Shown piece by piece: positions 29,065-36,766 of a DNA stretch of 36,956 bases. Both the position numbers and the translations under genes were made by a program. The DNA is from a virus. The stretch is taken from positions 1 to 36,956 of IMG/VR virus record IMGVR_UViG_3300042924_003329; one strand, given 5' to 3'. The notes beneath the pieces were generated by a model. The model searched no databases. It saw only the letters and a list, made by a program, of their open reading frames with translations, and was not told the DNA's origin. Positions within the stretch are counted from its first letter, which is position 1; each line of letters begins with the position of its first letter.

Positions 29065-30384
29065 TCATGCAGTCGCGCTTGGTGGCGTGTCGCCAGTGTG
29101 CGCGATATTGATATCGACTAGATTTGCTGCTTGCTCTGGCTCGTATCCAGCCTGTGTTAGCATAGCCGCAATGTCAGCGCGCTGGCGGAGCGACGCAATA
29201 CCTGCGTCTGCTTCGTTCAGCGGCATGCGGTAGGAATCACCAGAATCTATAGGCTGAAGATCTTCGAATCTCCGGATGTCATTGACAGACAGCCATCCTT
29301 CCTGCAGTCCGATGCGATATGTTTCGAATCGATCCTTAGTAGTTCCGCGAAGCAGCGAATCCATAGTGAACTTAACGAATGCGTCCGGAACCAGAATCAG
29401 TGTGCTCAGAGGTCGCTCGATCATCTCAACTAGAGGACGAAGCGTATACTGCACGAACGCGAGGTTCTGTTGTTCTACGCTGGCGTATGAAACAGCGCCA
29501 GCTACCGTACTCTGAATAAGATTTGTTGGCACGCGGAAGATGCGCGCTACCTCTTCAACCGTGAACTGGCGCGAAGCGAGCAGCTGCGCGTCCTCTGGTT
29601 GGAAGGCTAGCGGCTTGAATGTGGCACCGCCAGTGAGCACTCCTGGAGTGTGGATATTGGATCCGGAGTGGTGGCGTGCCCACCCTGACTTCAATGATTC
29701 CGCTTGTTCTTTGGTCAGTTCATTGGGCACCTCGATGATGCCTGTCGGTGTTGAACCTGTTCGGAAGAAATGCGTCGCGTAGTCTTCAAGTGTCAATCCG
29801 AGCGATAGCGTATTGCGGAGCTGTGAGATCGGATTGATTCCACGCATTTCACCAGGAAGCGCAATAAGTGGAATATGCAGGATTGTTTCCTGACCGTAGA
29901 CAATCGGATTGGATCGCTCATCTTGGTATACTTTGTACTTGACAACGCGATCCTCTCGGAAGATGTCGACGCGTCGCGGATCTAGCACGCGCACTTCTAG
30001 CACGCGACCCTGCTCATCTCGCGGTGCGTATAGGAATGCGTTTCCATCCATGAACAACGACACGACTGTTTCGCTGATCACCTGATTGATAGTATATGTT
30101 GGCTCATCTGGAATCGGCGTAACCATCCATGATGGCTTCTGCCCATTGGTTCGGAATGGTCGGCGAATGCCATTCTCGCGGCGATACGAATCGACAGGGA
30201 AAGAAGAAACTACGTCAGCCAGCAGCCGCACGCTTGCGTACGCCGCGCTGAGTCCTAGCGCTGCCTTGCTATCGATTTCCCGTAGCCCCAAGAACGGAAC
30301 CTTATCGAACGCTAATGGCGTAAGGTTCTGCAGGCTGAGCGAGCGCTGCTCTTGTCCTGCGATGATTCGGCGTAGAATGCTCAC
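29065..30384 (-). CDS. Portal protein (HK97 type), 439 aa
   Basis: The start is GTG 30384, overlapping the small membrane gene (GTGA). It has S-A-A-Y-A-S-V-R-L-L-A-D-V-V-S-S-F-P near 45-62 and L-F-M-D-G-N-A-F-L-Y near 109-118. H-I-P-L-I-A-L-P-G-E-M-R-G and S-R-Q-F-T-V-E-E-V-A-R-I-F-R-V-P follow, all typical of HK97 portals. It would form the dodecameric vertex ring. Confidence 0.9.
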   Translation of the reverse strand: MSILRRIIAGQEQRSLSLQNLTPLAFDKVPFLGLREIDSKAALGLSAAYASVRLLADVVSSFPVDSYRRENGIRRPFRTNGQKPSWMVTPIPDEPTYTINQVISETVVSLFMDGNAFLYAPRDEQGRVLEVRVLDPRRVDIFREDRVVKYKVYQDERSNPIVYGQETILHIPLIALPGEMRGINPISQLRNTLSLGLTLEDYATHFFRTGSTPTGIIEVPNELTKEQAESLKSGWARHHSGSNIHTPGVLTGGATFKPLAFQPEDAQLLASRQFTVEEVARIFRVPTNLIQSTVAGAVSYASVEQQNLAFVQYTLRPLVEMIERPLSTLILVPDAFVKFTMDSLLRGTTKDRFETYRIGLQEGWLSVNDIRRFEDLQPIDSGDSYRMPLNEADAGIASLRQRADIAAMLTQAGYEPEQAANLVDINIAHTGDTPPSATA

Positions 30385-30515
30385 TTGTTATCTCCTCGCT
30401 TATATCCAATAGTAATCATGAGCACGCCGAACAGAACTAGCAGACTCATCGGGTCAATAGCCCACAGTCCTACTAGCACGCAAATAGCGCCGATGATTTC
30501 AAGCAGATTACTCAT
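30381..30515 (-). CDS. Small two-helix membrane protein between terminase and portal, 44 aa
   Basis: The gene starts at ATG 30515, overlapping the terminase stop (ATGA), and ends where the portal GTG begins. Two hydrophobic stretches (L-E-I-I-G-A-I-C-V-L-V-G-L-W-A and M-S-L-L-V-L-F-G-V-L-M-I-T-I-G) are followed by Y-K-R-G-D-N-K. Exact coupling on both sides supports a real gene. Function unknown. Confidence 0.65.
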   Translation of the reverse strand: MSNLLEIIGAICVLVGLWAIDPMSLLVLFGVLMITIGYKRGDNK

Positions 30516-32125
30516 AGGCTGATAAACTCCACATTCGGTGTCTTTTCAGGCACTTCGGTAAGCAGACTGCCAGCGCGGCTATATGCCATGATGGCTGCTA
30601 CGATAAGGTCGATCTTCTTGTTCTGCTCGCGTCCTTTACGAATCTGTGTTCCGTGACGCGAAGTATATGGCGTGGCGTTGTCGACGTGTCGCGCTAGGCG
30701 CGAATCACCGTTGTGCTTTAATCGCTTGTTAACAATCGCATCATATAGTGCGGCTGTTGCTGGAACCATGCGAGCAGGACTCTGCGGAAACTCCACGATG
30801 GGCAGACCAGCAGATTCCCATTCTTCCATCGACCGCTGCCACCTGAATGGATCGCAGACGATTTCTCGCACGCGATAGCTACGGAAGATTTCCTCCATGC
30901 GCGCTTCGACTTCTCCGATTGGCACGCGCCAAGAGAGATCATCTAGTGGGCGCTCCCAATGCCCTAGCACAAAGATAGCGCCATCGGCGATGCGGCAGCC
31001 AACGATAGCAGTGCTGTCGTTGCTGAACGATCCGTCGAATGCCACCACGATGTCTTCGTCAGCGCCCAGCTCCAGTGTTGGATCAGCGCACGCATCCCAA
31101 GTGCCAGCTGGCAGGAATGCGGCAGCCGAAGCAGTCCACATGTTGAGGCGCTTCGTCTTGAACTCAGCCTCCGGAGTTCGCTGTTTAGCGCTAAGCAGGT
31201 CGGCGATGTCAAGAATCGCGGGATCGCTTAGCAATCCAGGATTCGCATGCGACCAAAGATCGGGATTGTCGTACGAGTCCTCGTCCGCTTCCCACCACGC
31301 CATCCCAAGCGTAGGGTCATCGTTCTCTCCTGCGATTCGCCGTCGCGCTAGTTGGTACAAGGTATACGCGATGCTGTCAGTTCCTGTCATGTCGACGCGT
31401 GGACCTGCGGTAGTAATCGCGATCATCATTGGCGAGCGTCGCGCGCCCATCGACAAGGACAGCACGTCAAACAGCTCGCGCGATTGCCAAGCGGCTAGCT
31501 CGTCGGCGATGACGAGCGTAGCGCTTAGACCTTCTTTCGTGAATGCCTCACTGGACAATGCACGATACAAGGTACCAGTACGATGGAACTCGATAGCGTC
31601 GCGGTATACGCGAGTCTGCTTTGCGAGTTCTGGTGAAAGATCGATAGCGCGCTTCGCGTGGCTCATGACTAGTTTAGCCTGATCACGGTCGCCAGCTGCG
31701 CTATAGATTTCACCGCCAGAATCGCCGAACAATCCGAAGTACAACGGAAGCGTAGATGCTAGCGCTGTCTTTCCGTTCTTGCGTGCGATCCCTACAAGAA
31801 AGAATCGATGTACGAATGTGTTGTTTTCTTTAACGGCGAATATATGTCTTAGTAGTTCTCGTTGCCAATAACGAAGGAGAAGCGGGTCGCCACTGCGACC
31901 CGCGATGCTGTCTTTCGCAATTGGTACAAGTTCCTCAGCGAAGTCCGCGATGTTATCGCCTAGCGATCGCGCTAGATCCTCAGCGTTTACTGGCGTTAAC
32001 CAGCGCGGTTCCCAGCCTTCTCGCGATGTCGTGCTGCGAATCTCTCGATTGCTGTCTGCGTTTCTACCATTCTTACGCCGAGGCTTGCGCGGTCGGCTGC
32101 CGTTAGACCCAATGTCGCCATCCAT
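30512..32125 (-). CDS. Terminase large subunit, 537 aa
   Basis: The N-terminal ATPase shows a variant Walker A at 114-120 (A-R-K-N-G-K-T) and Walker B at 204-210 (L-V-I-A-D-E-L). The nuclease half has the RNase H-like D364 (V-V-A-F-D-G-S-F), C-D-P-F-R-W and I-D-L-I-V-A-A-I-M-A. It packages DNA with the small subunit. A 130-base overlap with that gene is unusually long; no later ATG precedes the conserved E-P-R-W-L-T-P, so a non-ATG start nearer to it is possible. Confidence 0.93.
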   Translation of the reverse strand: MDGDIGSNGSRPRKPRRKNGRNADSNREIRSTTSREGWEPRWLTPVNAEDLARSLGDNIADFAEELVPIAKDSIAGRSGDPLLLRYWQRELLRHIFAVKENNTFVHRFFLVGIARKNGKTALASTLPLYFGLFGDSGGEIYSAAGDRDQAKLVMSHAKRAIDLSPELAKQTRVYRDAIEFHRTGTLYRALSSEAFTKEGLSATLVIADELAAWQSRELFDVLSLSMGARRSPMMIAITTAGPRVDMTGTDSIAYTLYQLARRRIAGENDDPTLGMAWWEADEDSYDNPDLWSHANPGLLSDPAILDIADLLSAKQRTPEAEFKTKRLNMWTASAAAFLPAGTWDACADPTLELGADEDIVVAFDGSFSNDSTAIVGCRIADGAIFVLGHWERPLDDLSWRVPIGEVEARMEEIFRSYRVREIVCDPFRWQRSMEEWESAGLPIVEFPQSPARMVPATAALYDAIVNKRLKHNGDSRLARHVDNATPYTSRHGTQIRKGREQNKKIDLIVAAIMAYSRAGSLLTEVPEKTPNVEFISL

Positions 32126-32484
32126 TTTCGGATATTGTCCTCCTGCGTTGCGCGCATTCCTACAGCTGGATTAGCGTACGCATATCCATTCTTAGCATAC
32201 ATGATTGGTCCATCTTGTACGATACGCATCTCCAACTCTTGATGGAACTCGATAGCCTTGCATAATAGACGTAGCGCATCACGATCGCTGATAGCGATCC
32301 ATTCTCCTGCGCGTTCTACGATACGTACCCATGCTTCGCGTGCTAGTGGACCTAAATCATCTGGTATATCTGCCTCGCTCACGCGTGGTAGATGATTTGT
32401 TAGTTGTACTACTGGCGTTCTATCTGCTCGCAGTGTTCCGCGTTTCTCTTTTATTTCTGCTGGCAGTTTCTTTGGTCCAGGCAT
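31996..32484 (-). CDS. Terminase small subunit, P27 type, 162 aa
   Basis: ATG 32484 follows TTGGAGGGAGCTGC. The start P-G-P-K-K-L-P-A-E-I-K-E-K-R-G-T-L is the usual P27 opening. L-G-P-L-A-R-E-A-W-V-R-I-V follows, and the end (L-G-L-T-A-A-D-R-A-S-L-G-V) fits as well. It recognises DNA for packaging. It is coded just upstream of, and overlapping, the large subunit. Confidence 0.88.
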   Translation of the reverse strand: MPGPKKLPAEIKEKRGTLRADRTPVVQLTNHLPRVSEADIPDDLGPLAREAWVRIVERAGEWIAISDRDALRLLCKAIEFHQELEMRIVQDGPIMYAKNGYAYANPAVGMRATQEDNIRKWMATLGLTAADRASLGVRMVETQTAIERFAARHREKAGNRAG

Positions 32485-32549
32485 GCAGCTCCCTCCAACC
32501 CCACCCGACCAACTCGACGGAGCATACGTGGTGGGGCGGCATGGGTTCC

Positions 32550-32565
32550 GAGCTCGATCGAGCTC
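32550..32565. repeat. Perfect 16-bp palindrome GAGCTCGATCGAGCTC upstream of TerS
   Basis: This perfect palindrome lies in the 121-bp gap between the HNH stop and the small terminase start. It contains the TCGAGCTC-like core that also ends composite repeat copies D to G. A protein site or an RNA stem are both possible; otherwise I see nothing in this gap. Confidence 0.6.
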
Positions 32566-32605
32566 CAAGATTTCCCGCTCCCCTCCCCTAATCGGCGAAG
32601 GATGT

Positions 32606-32914
32606 TCAGTGTTGTGTTATTTTGCCGTGACAGCTGCGACAAAGAACACGTAGTTGAGATAGTGGCACAATCAGTTCGCCACCTCGCGATAGCGGAACAA
32701 TATGGTCTGCCGTGAGATCTTCGATCGCACCGCACATCTCGCAATATGGTCGCTCGTCACGTACTTGTTTAGATAGTTTGCGCCACGCAGGATCAGCATA
32801 TGGTTTACGTATGCCAGCGTTGCGTTCACGTTGCACTTCCAGTCGGCAGTCATGGCACCTATTGCCATCCTTCGTTCTCATTCCGCAACTAAGACAAGGT
32901 CGAGAGAATCTCAT
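32606..32914 (-). CDS. HNH endonuclease, 102 aa
   Basis: The N-terminus has a zinc ribbon (C7, C10, C20, C23). The nuclease part shows C58-E-x-C61, the D-H pair at 70-71 (T-A-D-H-I-V-P-L-S-R-G-G), and C-R-S-C-H-G-K at the end. HNH proteins beside terminase genes take part in cos cleavage and packaging. The start overlaps the zincin stop (ATGA). Confidence 0.9.
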   Translation of the reverse strand: MRFSRPCLSCGMRTKDGNRCHDCRLEVQRERNAGIRKPYADPAWRKLSKQVRDERPYCEMCGAIEDLTADHIVPLSRGGELIVPLSQLRVLCRSCHGKITQH

Positions 32915-33333
32915 GTCGATCTTATAGTCTTAGTAGTACGAAGCACACGCTTGCGATACTTGCGGTAGTAAGCGGACTGTCCTTTGCCGTAGTTCAGTGC
33001 GATGCTGCGATCAGCGCGCTTACGAACTTCAACAGGCAAGTACTTCTCGTGATACGATAGTAGCAGCTCTGCCCAAGCACGCGTATGCGGCTGGTCAGTG
33101 CCGAGATGGGCTAACTCATGTAGTATTGTGATGCGATCGACAGCACCACAGAAGGTGATGCGCTTCTCATCAAAGTCAGTTTCAGCATCGAAACAGTCGG
33201 GTCGGTGGTAAGGGTGGAAGTCTACCTTCAGCACTTCAATCTCTTCCCTTTTGGCGACACGCTTAAGGAATGCCAGCATCTGCATGCATTTTTCTTTGCG
33301 CGCAGGACTCACGTGTTCCCAATCTATTTCCAT
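32911..33333 (-). CDS. SprT/zincin-like metalloprotein, 140 aa
   Basis: The start at ATG 33333 is chosen for the length and the overlap with the membrane reading frame upstream. I-T-I-L-H-E-L-A-H near 68-76 is the zinc motif (H72, E73, H76), with H83 (D-Q-P-H-T) as a likely third ligand. The C-terminus is strongly basic (Y-R-K-Y-R-K-R-V-L-R-T-T-K). SprT-like proteases act on DNA-protein crosslinks; other roles are possible. It is the first clear protein of the late block. Confidence 0.7.
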   Translation of the reverse strand: MEIDWEHVSPARKEKCMQMLAFLKRVAKREEIEVLKVDFHPYHRPDCFDAETDFDEKRITFCGAVDRITILHELAHLGTDQPHTRAWAELLLSYHEKYLPVEVRKRADRSIALNYGKGQSAYYRKYRKRVLRTTKTIRST

Positions 33334-33539
33334 GTTACCACCAATGAGAGCGCGATGAGGACGCCAATGCCGAACGCGCATATAGCCGTTGTTGAGACAG
33401 GTATCCTCATCGCAGATGTAGTGCTGGTCGAGCGAGAGGAATCGCTCGACCAGCGTGAAGTAGCAATGCGGGAGGACTCACCGCATGCCACAGCAGATAG
33501 TTTGGGTGCGTTATTCAACACACACAACACACGCATCAT
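33324..33539 (-). CDS. Possible small membrane protein, 71 aa
   Basis: The frame begins at ATG 33539, overlapping the stop of the HTH/Cys protein (ATGA), and ends inside the start of the zincin gene. The first 43 residues are Ser/Arg-rich and unusual. The last 25 form one membrane helix (T-A-I-C-A-F-G-I-G-V-L-I-A-L-S-L-V-V). A 13-bp hairpin lies within it. The Ser-rich half has no clear coding feel, so a shorter product from an internal ATG or no product at all remains possible. Confidence 0.4.
   Translation of the reverse strand: MMRVLCVLNNAPKLSAVACGESSRIATSRWSSDSSRSTSTTSAMRIPVSTTAICAFGIGVLIALSLVVTWK
33423..33454. repeat. Perfect 13-bp inverted repeat (hairpin) in the late leader
   Basis: GCTGGTCGAGCGA-gaggaa-TCGCTCGACCAGC is perfect over 13 pairs with a six-base loop. 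It lies between promoter P3 and the first late genes. No T run follows on either strand, so it is not a standard terminator; an operator or an antitermination/processing element fits better. Confidence 0.75.
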
Positions 33540-34138
33540 TCAGACCGATCTGGCGTGCCGAGTCTTCTAGGTCGACGGTAATTATGCCTCATTTGCTTTG
33601 AATAAGCAATCCCCAACGCGCCATGTTGCGGTTCATTCTTGTAGTACCTAGCAACTCGTACAAGTGCCAACAGCAGCAACTGCTTTGCCCTCTCTTGGGA
33701 GATGTTCAGATCTCTTTCCATCCCTCGTATGCCCATCGTTGCACCCTGTTGAGAGCAGATGAGGAGAATCTCCGTGAACATCATGCCGCGTTCGCCCTGT
33801 GCTAGCTTAGCGAGCGCACGACGCATCGGATGTCGGTATCGTACAGTTGGCTTGCGATACTTGCCAGATGATGTTAGCACAGCACCATTAGCATCACGGA
33901 TACCGCACAACTCACATCTTCCTGGATCAGGCTGGTTCTCATGCCTGCATGGTACATCATCATACCGATACTCTATTGCCTCAGGTGACCAGAATAGATA
34001 CTCCTTGAAGGCAGCCGTCCAATCAGGTCGCCCATCGCCACCGAATACTTTCGAACTGTGCAGCTGCATCGGCACAGGATCCTGCTTCTCGATGTACCAG
34101 TCAAGCAGCTCCTTGATGTTTCGGTCGATGTTACTCAT
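33536..34138 (-). CDS. HTH/Cys protein upstream of the late genes (candidate late regulator), 200 aa
   Basis: The second half shows a sigma-region-4-like helix-turn-helix near 137-165 (I-R-G-M-E-R-D-L-N-I-S-Q-E-R-A-K-Q-L-L-L-L-A-L-V-R). Earlier there is a possible zinc knuckle (C-R-H, then C-E-L-C near 63-78). The protein ends in a basic tail encoded by promoter P3. Position and fold recall phage late regulators such as RinA/ArpU that sit just before terminase genes. The role is inferred. Confidence 0.55.
   Translation of the reverse strand: MSNIDRNIKELLDWYIEKQDPVPMQLHSSKVFGGDGRPDWTAAFKEYLFWSPEAIEYRYDDVPCRHENQPDPGRCELCGIRDANGAVLTSSGKYRKPTVRYRHPMRRALAKLAQGERGMMFTEILLICSQQGATMGIRGMERDLNISQERAKQLLLLALVRVARYYKNEPQHGALGIAYSKQMRHNYRRPRRLGTPDRSE
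33581..33610 (-). promoter_or_regulatory. Promoter P3 (TTGCTT-17-CATAAT), late-gene promoter
   Basis: TTGCTT (33604-33609) and CATAAT (33581-33586) are 17 bases apart on the minus strand. The best inverted repeat of the set, TTGCTT-N5-AAGCAA, lies at 33593-33609. It stands in the 3' end of the HTH/Cys gene and faces the terminase and head genes. Confidence 0.7.
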
Positions 34139-34529
34139 AGCGCTTAGTCTCCAGTTTCACGAATTCGTACGGTGAGAATGGGCGCAGCTCGCAGGTGCGG
34201 TATCGGCACGCGACATCGTGACCGACGCAGACCTTACAGAACTTATCGACAGCTGCCTGCATCTTAATCATATACGAGAGTTTGCCCTGAATCGCATCCG
34301 CACCGTCAGTGAGATTCCGCACTTGCTCGAGGTCTGTTGAAGACACAAGGCAGCGATCGTAGTAGCGCATCTTCAGCCATGACGAAGTCACGCCGATGCG
34401 ATGTGCATTCTCGAATAGCTGGTTCAGCGAGATCTTGCGATATCGAGCTAGCTGTTTGCAAGCAGCAACGAACTGCTGGTGGTGTTCGATGTCTGCCCTT
34501 GTCCTATTCTTCACACGATTAGTCTTCAT
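34131..34529 (-). CDS. Small HTH/zinc-type protein, 132 aa
   Basis: The basic N-terminus and helical middle (I-S-L-N-Q-L-F-E-N-A-H-R-I-G-V-T-S-S-W-L-K-M-R) look like a helix-turn-helix. The C-terminus holds C-K-V-C...C-R-Y-R-T-C near 98-112, a likely zinc knuckle. It overlaps genes on both sides, and with the next gene may form a regulatory pair. No family is recognised. Confidence 0.5.
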   Translation of the reverse strand: MKTNRVKNRTRADIEHHQQFVAACKQLARYRKISLNQLFENAHRIGVTSSWLKMRYYDRCLVSSTDLEQVRNLTDGADAIQGKLSYMIKMQAAVDKFCKVCVGHDVACRYRTCELRPFSPYEFVKLETKRYE

Positions 34530-34908
34530 ATACGGTAATGGTTACCTCCGTCACTCCGCGAGCGAGATCGATTCCGAGCGTGTGCCATACGGCAGGTGCT
34601 AGGTCAATCAATCGCTCTCTTCCTCCACCAGCAAGACATTTACACCAATCCACGATCCAAACTACAGCCTGTTTGCCTGTGCGTTCAGAGCGAATCAACA
34701 CTGCTTTAGGTTTCATCTTCCATTTGACGGGAATCAGTTTGCGGAGAGCTGGACCTGCCGCTCCATATAACTTGATACCTGCTCGAGTATACCAGCTGCT
34801 TTGCCCATTCCGTGCCGCATCATACCACGTAGCGATGCCGTTTAGTTTGGCTGGCGGTCGATCACCGAGCCCTGCGATGACAAGTGCTACCGCTAGCACC
34901 GCTGCCAT
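34519..34908 (-). CDS. Exported RlpA-like double-psi beta-barrel protein, 129 aa
   Basis: The start at ATG 34908 overlaps the methyltransferase stop (TGATG). A signal or anchor (A-A-V-L-A-V-A-L-V-I-A-G-L) is followed by the barrel: G-I-A-T-W-Y-D near 24-30, V-D-W-C-K-C near 86-91, and R-L-I-D-L-A-P-A-V-W-H-T-L-G near 99-112. The last segment is the RlpA-like hallmark. RlpA proteins bind or cleave glycan strands of peptidoglycan. It could act on the cell wall at entry, lysis or superinfection exclusion. Confidence 0.7.
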   Translation of the reverse strand: MAAVLAVALVIAGLGDRPPAKLNGIATWYDAARNGQSSWYTRAGIKLYGAAGPALRKLIPVKWKMKPKAVLIRSERTGKQAVVWIVDWCKCLAGGGRERLIDLAPAVWHTLGIDLARGVTEVTITVYED

Positions 34909-35513
34909 CAACCAGCGTCCTCGAGCGACGCAATCGTTGGGTGCGTGGCTGGCTTAGCGTAAACCAGCACCTGATTCTGGAATAGAGTTCCAGGAATCCA
35001 CTTGCGATCGAATAGCGCCTCGATTACTGCTGTTTTCCCTTCTCCTTTGCCGTGATAGTCATCGATGGCGATTAGCGCGCCGATGCGCATATGGTCATAT
35101 ACTTGCTTCAGCTCCTGATAGTGGTGCTCTGCGCTGCCTTTGTGATACGCGTCCATCGAATCAAGGTATAGCAGATCGATATTCTGTTTATTCGGCATCT
35201 CGCGAAGTGCATCCACCGAATCACCGTGAATATATTGCGCGCGATCCGTGAACTTCCGAGCCAAGTCAATAGCAGATTGGTCGAGTTCGCAAGTCACAAC
35301 ATGCCCACCGTACTCACGAGCCATCCAATCCCAGACGCGGGTGCTCTGACCGTCGCCATCCCAGTTATCTGCTTGGCGCATGCTGCCTGTTTCCACTAGG
35401 TAAATCGGACGGCAAAGATTTCCGAGATATTCGTTGACGTGATTAAAGAAATCCCATCGGTTGCTTTGCCCGAGAACTAATTCGAACTTATTTGTGAAAC
35501 GCTGGTTGTTCAT
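34908..35513 (-). CDS. Class I SAM-dependent methyltransferase, 201 aa
   Basis: A Rossmann methyltransferase: L-V-E-T-G-S-M near 39-45, T-C-E-L-D near 74-78, I-H-G-D-S-V-D-A-L near 95-103, and L-L-Y-L-D-S-M-D-A-Y near 114-123. I-D-D-Y-H-G-K-G follows. The second D-D pair fits O-methyltransferases of the TylF/FkbM type, which act on sugars and small molecules. It lacks the P-C-Q and E-N-V motifs of C5-cytosine enzymes. It might methylate the sugar on the modified base, but the target is unknown. Confidence 0.75.
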   Translation of the reverse strand: MNNQRFTNKFELVLGQSNRWDFFNHVNEYLGNLCRPIYLVETGSMRQADNWDGDGQSTRVWDWMAREYGGHVVTCELDQSAIDLARKFTDRAQYIHGDSVDALREMPNKQNIDLLYLDSMDAYHKGSAEHHYQELKQVYDHMRIGALIAIDDYHGKGEGKTAVIEALFDRKWIPGTLFQNQVLVYAKPATHPTIASLEDAG

Positions 35514-35901
35514 TGTCTGCCTCCTGTGCTTCCTTACCGAACCAAGCGACGAAGTCGTCTAGCTCGAGAATGATTAGTGAGCGACGGCGAACTCCTGGAC
35601 CTGGAGCATCGCCAACGACAAGCGCACGCAGCTGGTCACCCTTAACAGGCACCTCCCGCAACCAAATATCCAGCCGTTCAGGATAGGACTTGCCCACCTT
35701 GCACTGAATAGCAATCCAATCGTTAGCCACATCCTGCTTGCCGCCAAACATTCCGACGCGCTTAGCGCCAAGTTTAGCAGCAACCTCACGCTCGTATGCG
35801 TTGCCACGCTGCCTAGCGGTGCGACCGCGACGGCTACGTTCCGCGAGCCCAGGATCTATGGCGTGCTCAGCTGCTCGCTGTTGATCGCGTAGTTTTCCCA
35901 T
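35488..35901 (-). CDS. PD-(D/E)XK resolvase-like nuclease, 137 aa
   Basis: The start at ATG 35901 overlaps the upstream stop (TGATG). R-G-N-A-Y-E-R-E-V-A-A-K-L-G-A leads into F-G-G-K-Q-D-V-A-N-D-W and A-I-Q-C-K-V-G, the E, D and Q-x-K set of Holliday-junction-resolvase-like nucleases. L-I-I-L-E-L-D-D-F near the end is also typical. It probably processes branched DNA before packaging or recombination. Confidence 0.75.
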   Translation of the reverse strand: MGKLRDQQRAAEHAIDPGLAERSRRGRTARQRGNAYEREVAAKLGAKRVGMFGGKQDVANDWIAIQCKVGKSYPERLDIWLREVPVKGDQLRALVVGDAPGPGVRRRSLIILELDDFVAWFGKEAQEADNEQPAFHK

Positions 35902-36215
35902 CAGCTCAAGACCCACGATTCGACAGACGCGAACGCAGATAGATCAGTCCACTTGCCAGTGCCGCGAATAATCCCAAGACCAACAAGTACTTTGAATAGC
36001 GTTTCGTTTTCAGAATAATCCTTTCCCCAGAACTCACCAACTTCGAGTTCCGGATTCTCATCTTTCGGAAGATTGATTGATATCACCGCAACTGGATCAC
36101 GGCTCCACTGCTCTCGAACTAGCACTGCCATGTTGCCATCAGCGTACTGCCCTTTGCATACGACGAGATCCTTGCCGTCGTACGTGAACCTTTGGTGCTC
36201 CTCGTCCATGGTCAT
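35901..36215 (-). CDS. DUF4313-like hypothetical protein, 104 aa
   Basis: ATG 36215 follows AAGGAGGTATTCTC and overlaps the kinase stop (ATGA). The run A-V-I-S-I-N-L-P, E-F-W-G-K-D-Y-S-E-N-E and L-V-G-L-G-I-I resembles phage DUF4313 proteins. Function unknown in that family. Confidence 0.55.
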   Translation of the reverse strand: MTMDEEHQRFTYDGKDLVVCKGQYADGNMAVLVREQWSRDPVAVISINLPKDENPELEVGEFWGKDYSENETLFKVLVGLGIIRGTGKWTDLSAFASVESWVLS

Positions 36216-36766
36216 GAGAATACCTCCTTAGCCACAATGTCGAGCGCTTCCTTCGCGGAGCTCTCGTCAGTGTTAATAACGATATCTGGCTTAGCGTACT
36301 GCCAGTCTGTTTCGGTCACGTCACGCTCTCCTCGCAGCTCTCCGATTCGCTTGGCTCGCGTTTCCCTGCTTGCCCAGAGCAACACGATCCACGTATCGTA
36401 GCGCTTGCGGAAGTATTCGACTTCCCGATCCAACCGAACATCATCGATGACCACAATCGAATCATCGCTCAGTCGCGCGATTTGCGCTTCTGCGGCGCGA
36501 AGCCAGAACATAGGATCGAACTCGCGGAGGGCAGCGCCTACTTCCTGTAGCACTTCCCGCCCTGTGATTTGCCGTTCCACTCCGTACTTAGTTGCCACTT
36601 CGTATTCCCTGTTCTTTTGTACCTCGCCGAAGGAAACAGCAGCCACCGTACGGATCGGTGCGGCGATAGATAGGCGAACTCCCTTTGGGTGCATGCAGAT
36701 CGCTTCTGCCAATGTGGTCTTGCCGCTTCCAGCTGGACCGACGATCGCGATAATACGCTTGCTCAT
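36212..36766 (-). CDS. P-loop deoxynucleoside monophosphate kinase, 184 aa
   Basis: Walker A G-P-A-G-S-G-K-T-T is at residues 10-18. V-V-I-D-D-V-R-L-D-R-E-V-E-Y-F near 108-122 carries the Walker B/Asp of dNMP kinases. It also has L-L-W-A-S-R-E-T-R-A-K-R-I with the lid arginines. It matches T4 gp1-type kinases. It may provide dNTPs for replication, or modified nucleotides if some modification happens before polymerisation. Start follows GAGGAGG and overlaps the nuclease stop (ATGA). Confidence 0.85.
   Translation of the reverse strand: MSKRIIAIVGPAGSGKTTLAEAICMHPKGVRLSIAAPIRTVAAVSFGEVQKNREYEVATKYGVERQITGREVLQEVGAALREFDPMFWLRAAEAQIARLSDDSIVVIDDVRLDREVEYFRKRYDTWIVLLWASRETRAKRIGELRGERDVTETDWQYAKPDIVINTDESSAKEALDIVAKEVFS

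Noticed and set aside
32485-32568. N-terminal extension of the small terminase
   Set aside because: The strong binding site at 32484 and the P27-type start fit the shorter form; the extension crosses a 16-bp palindrome.
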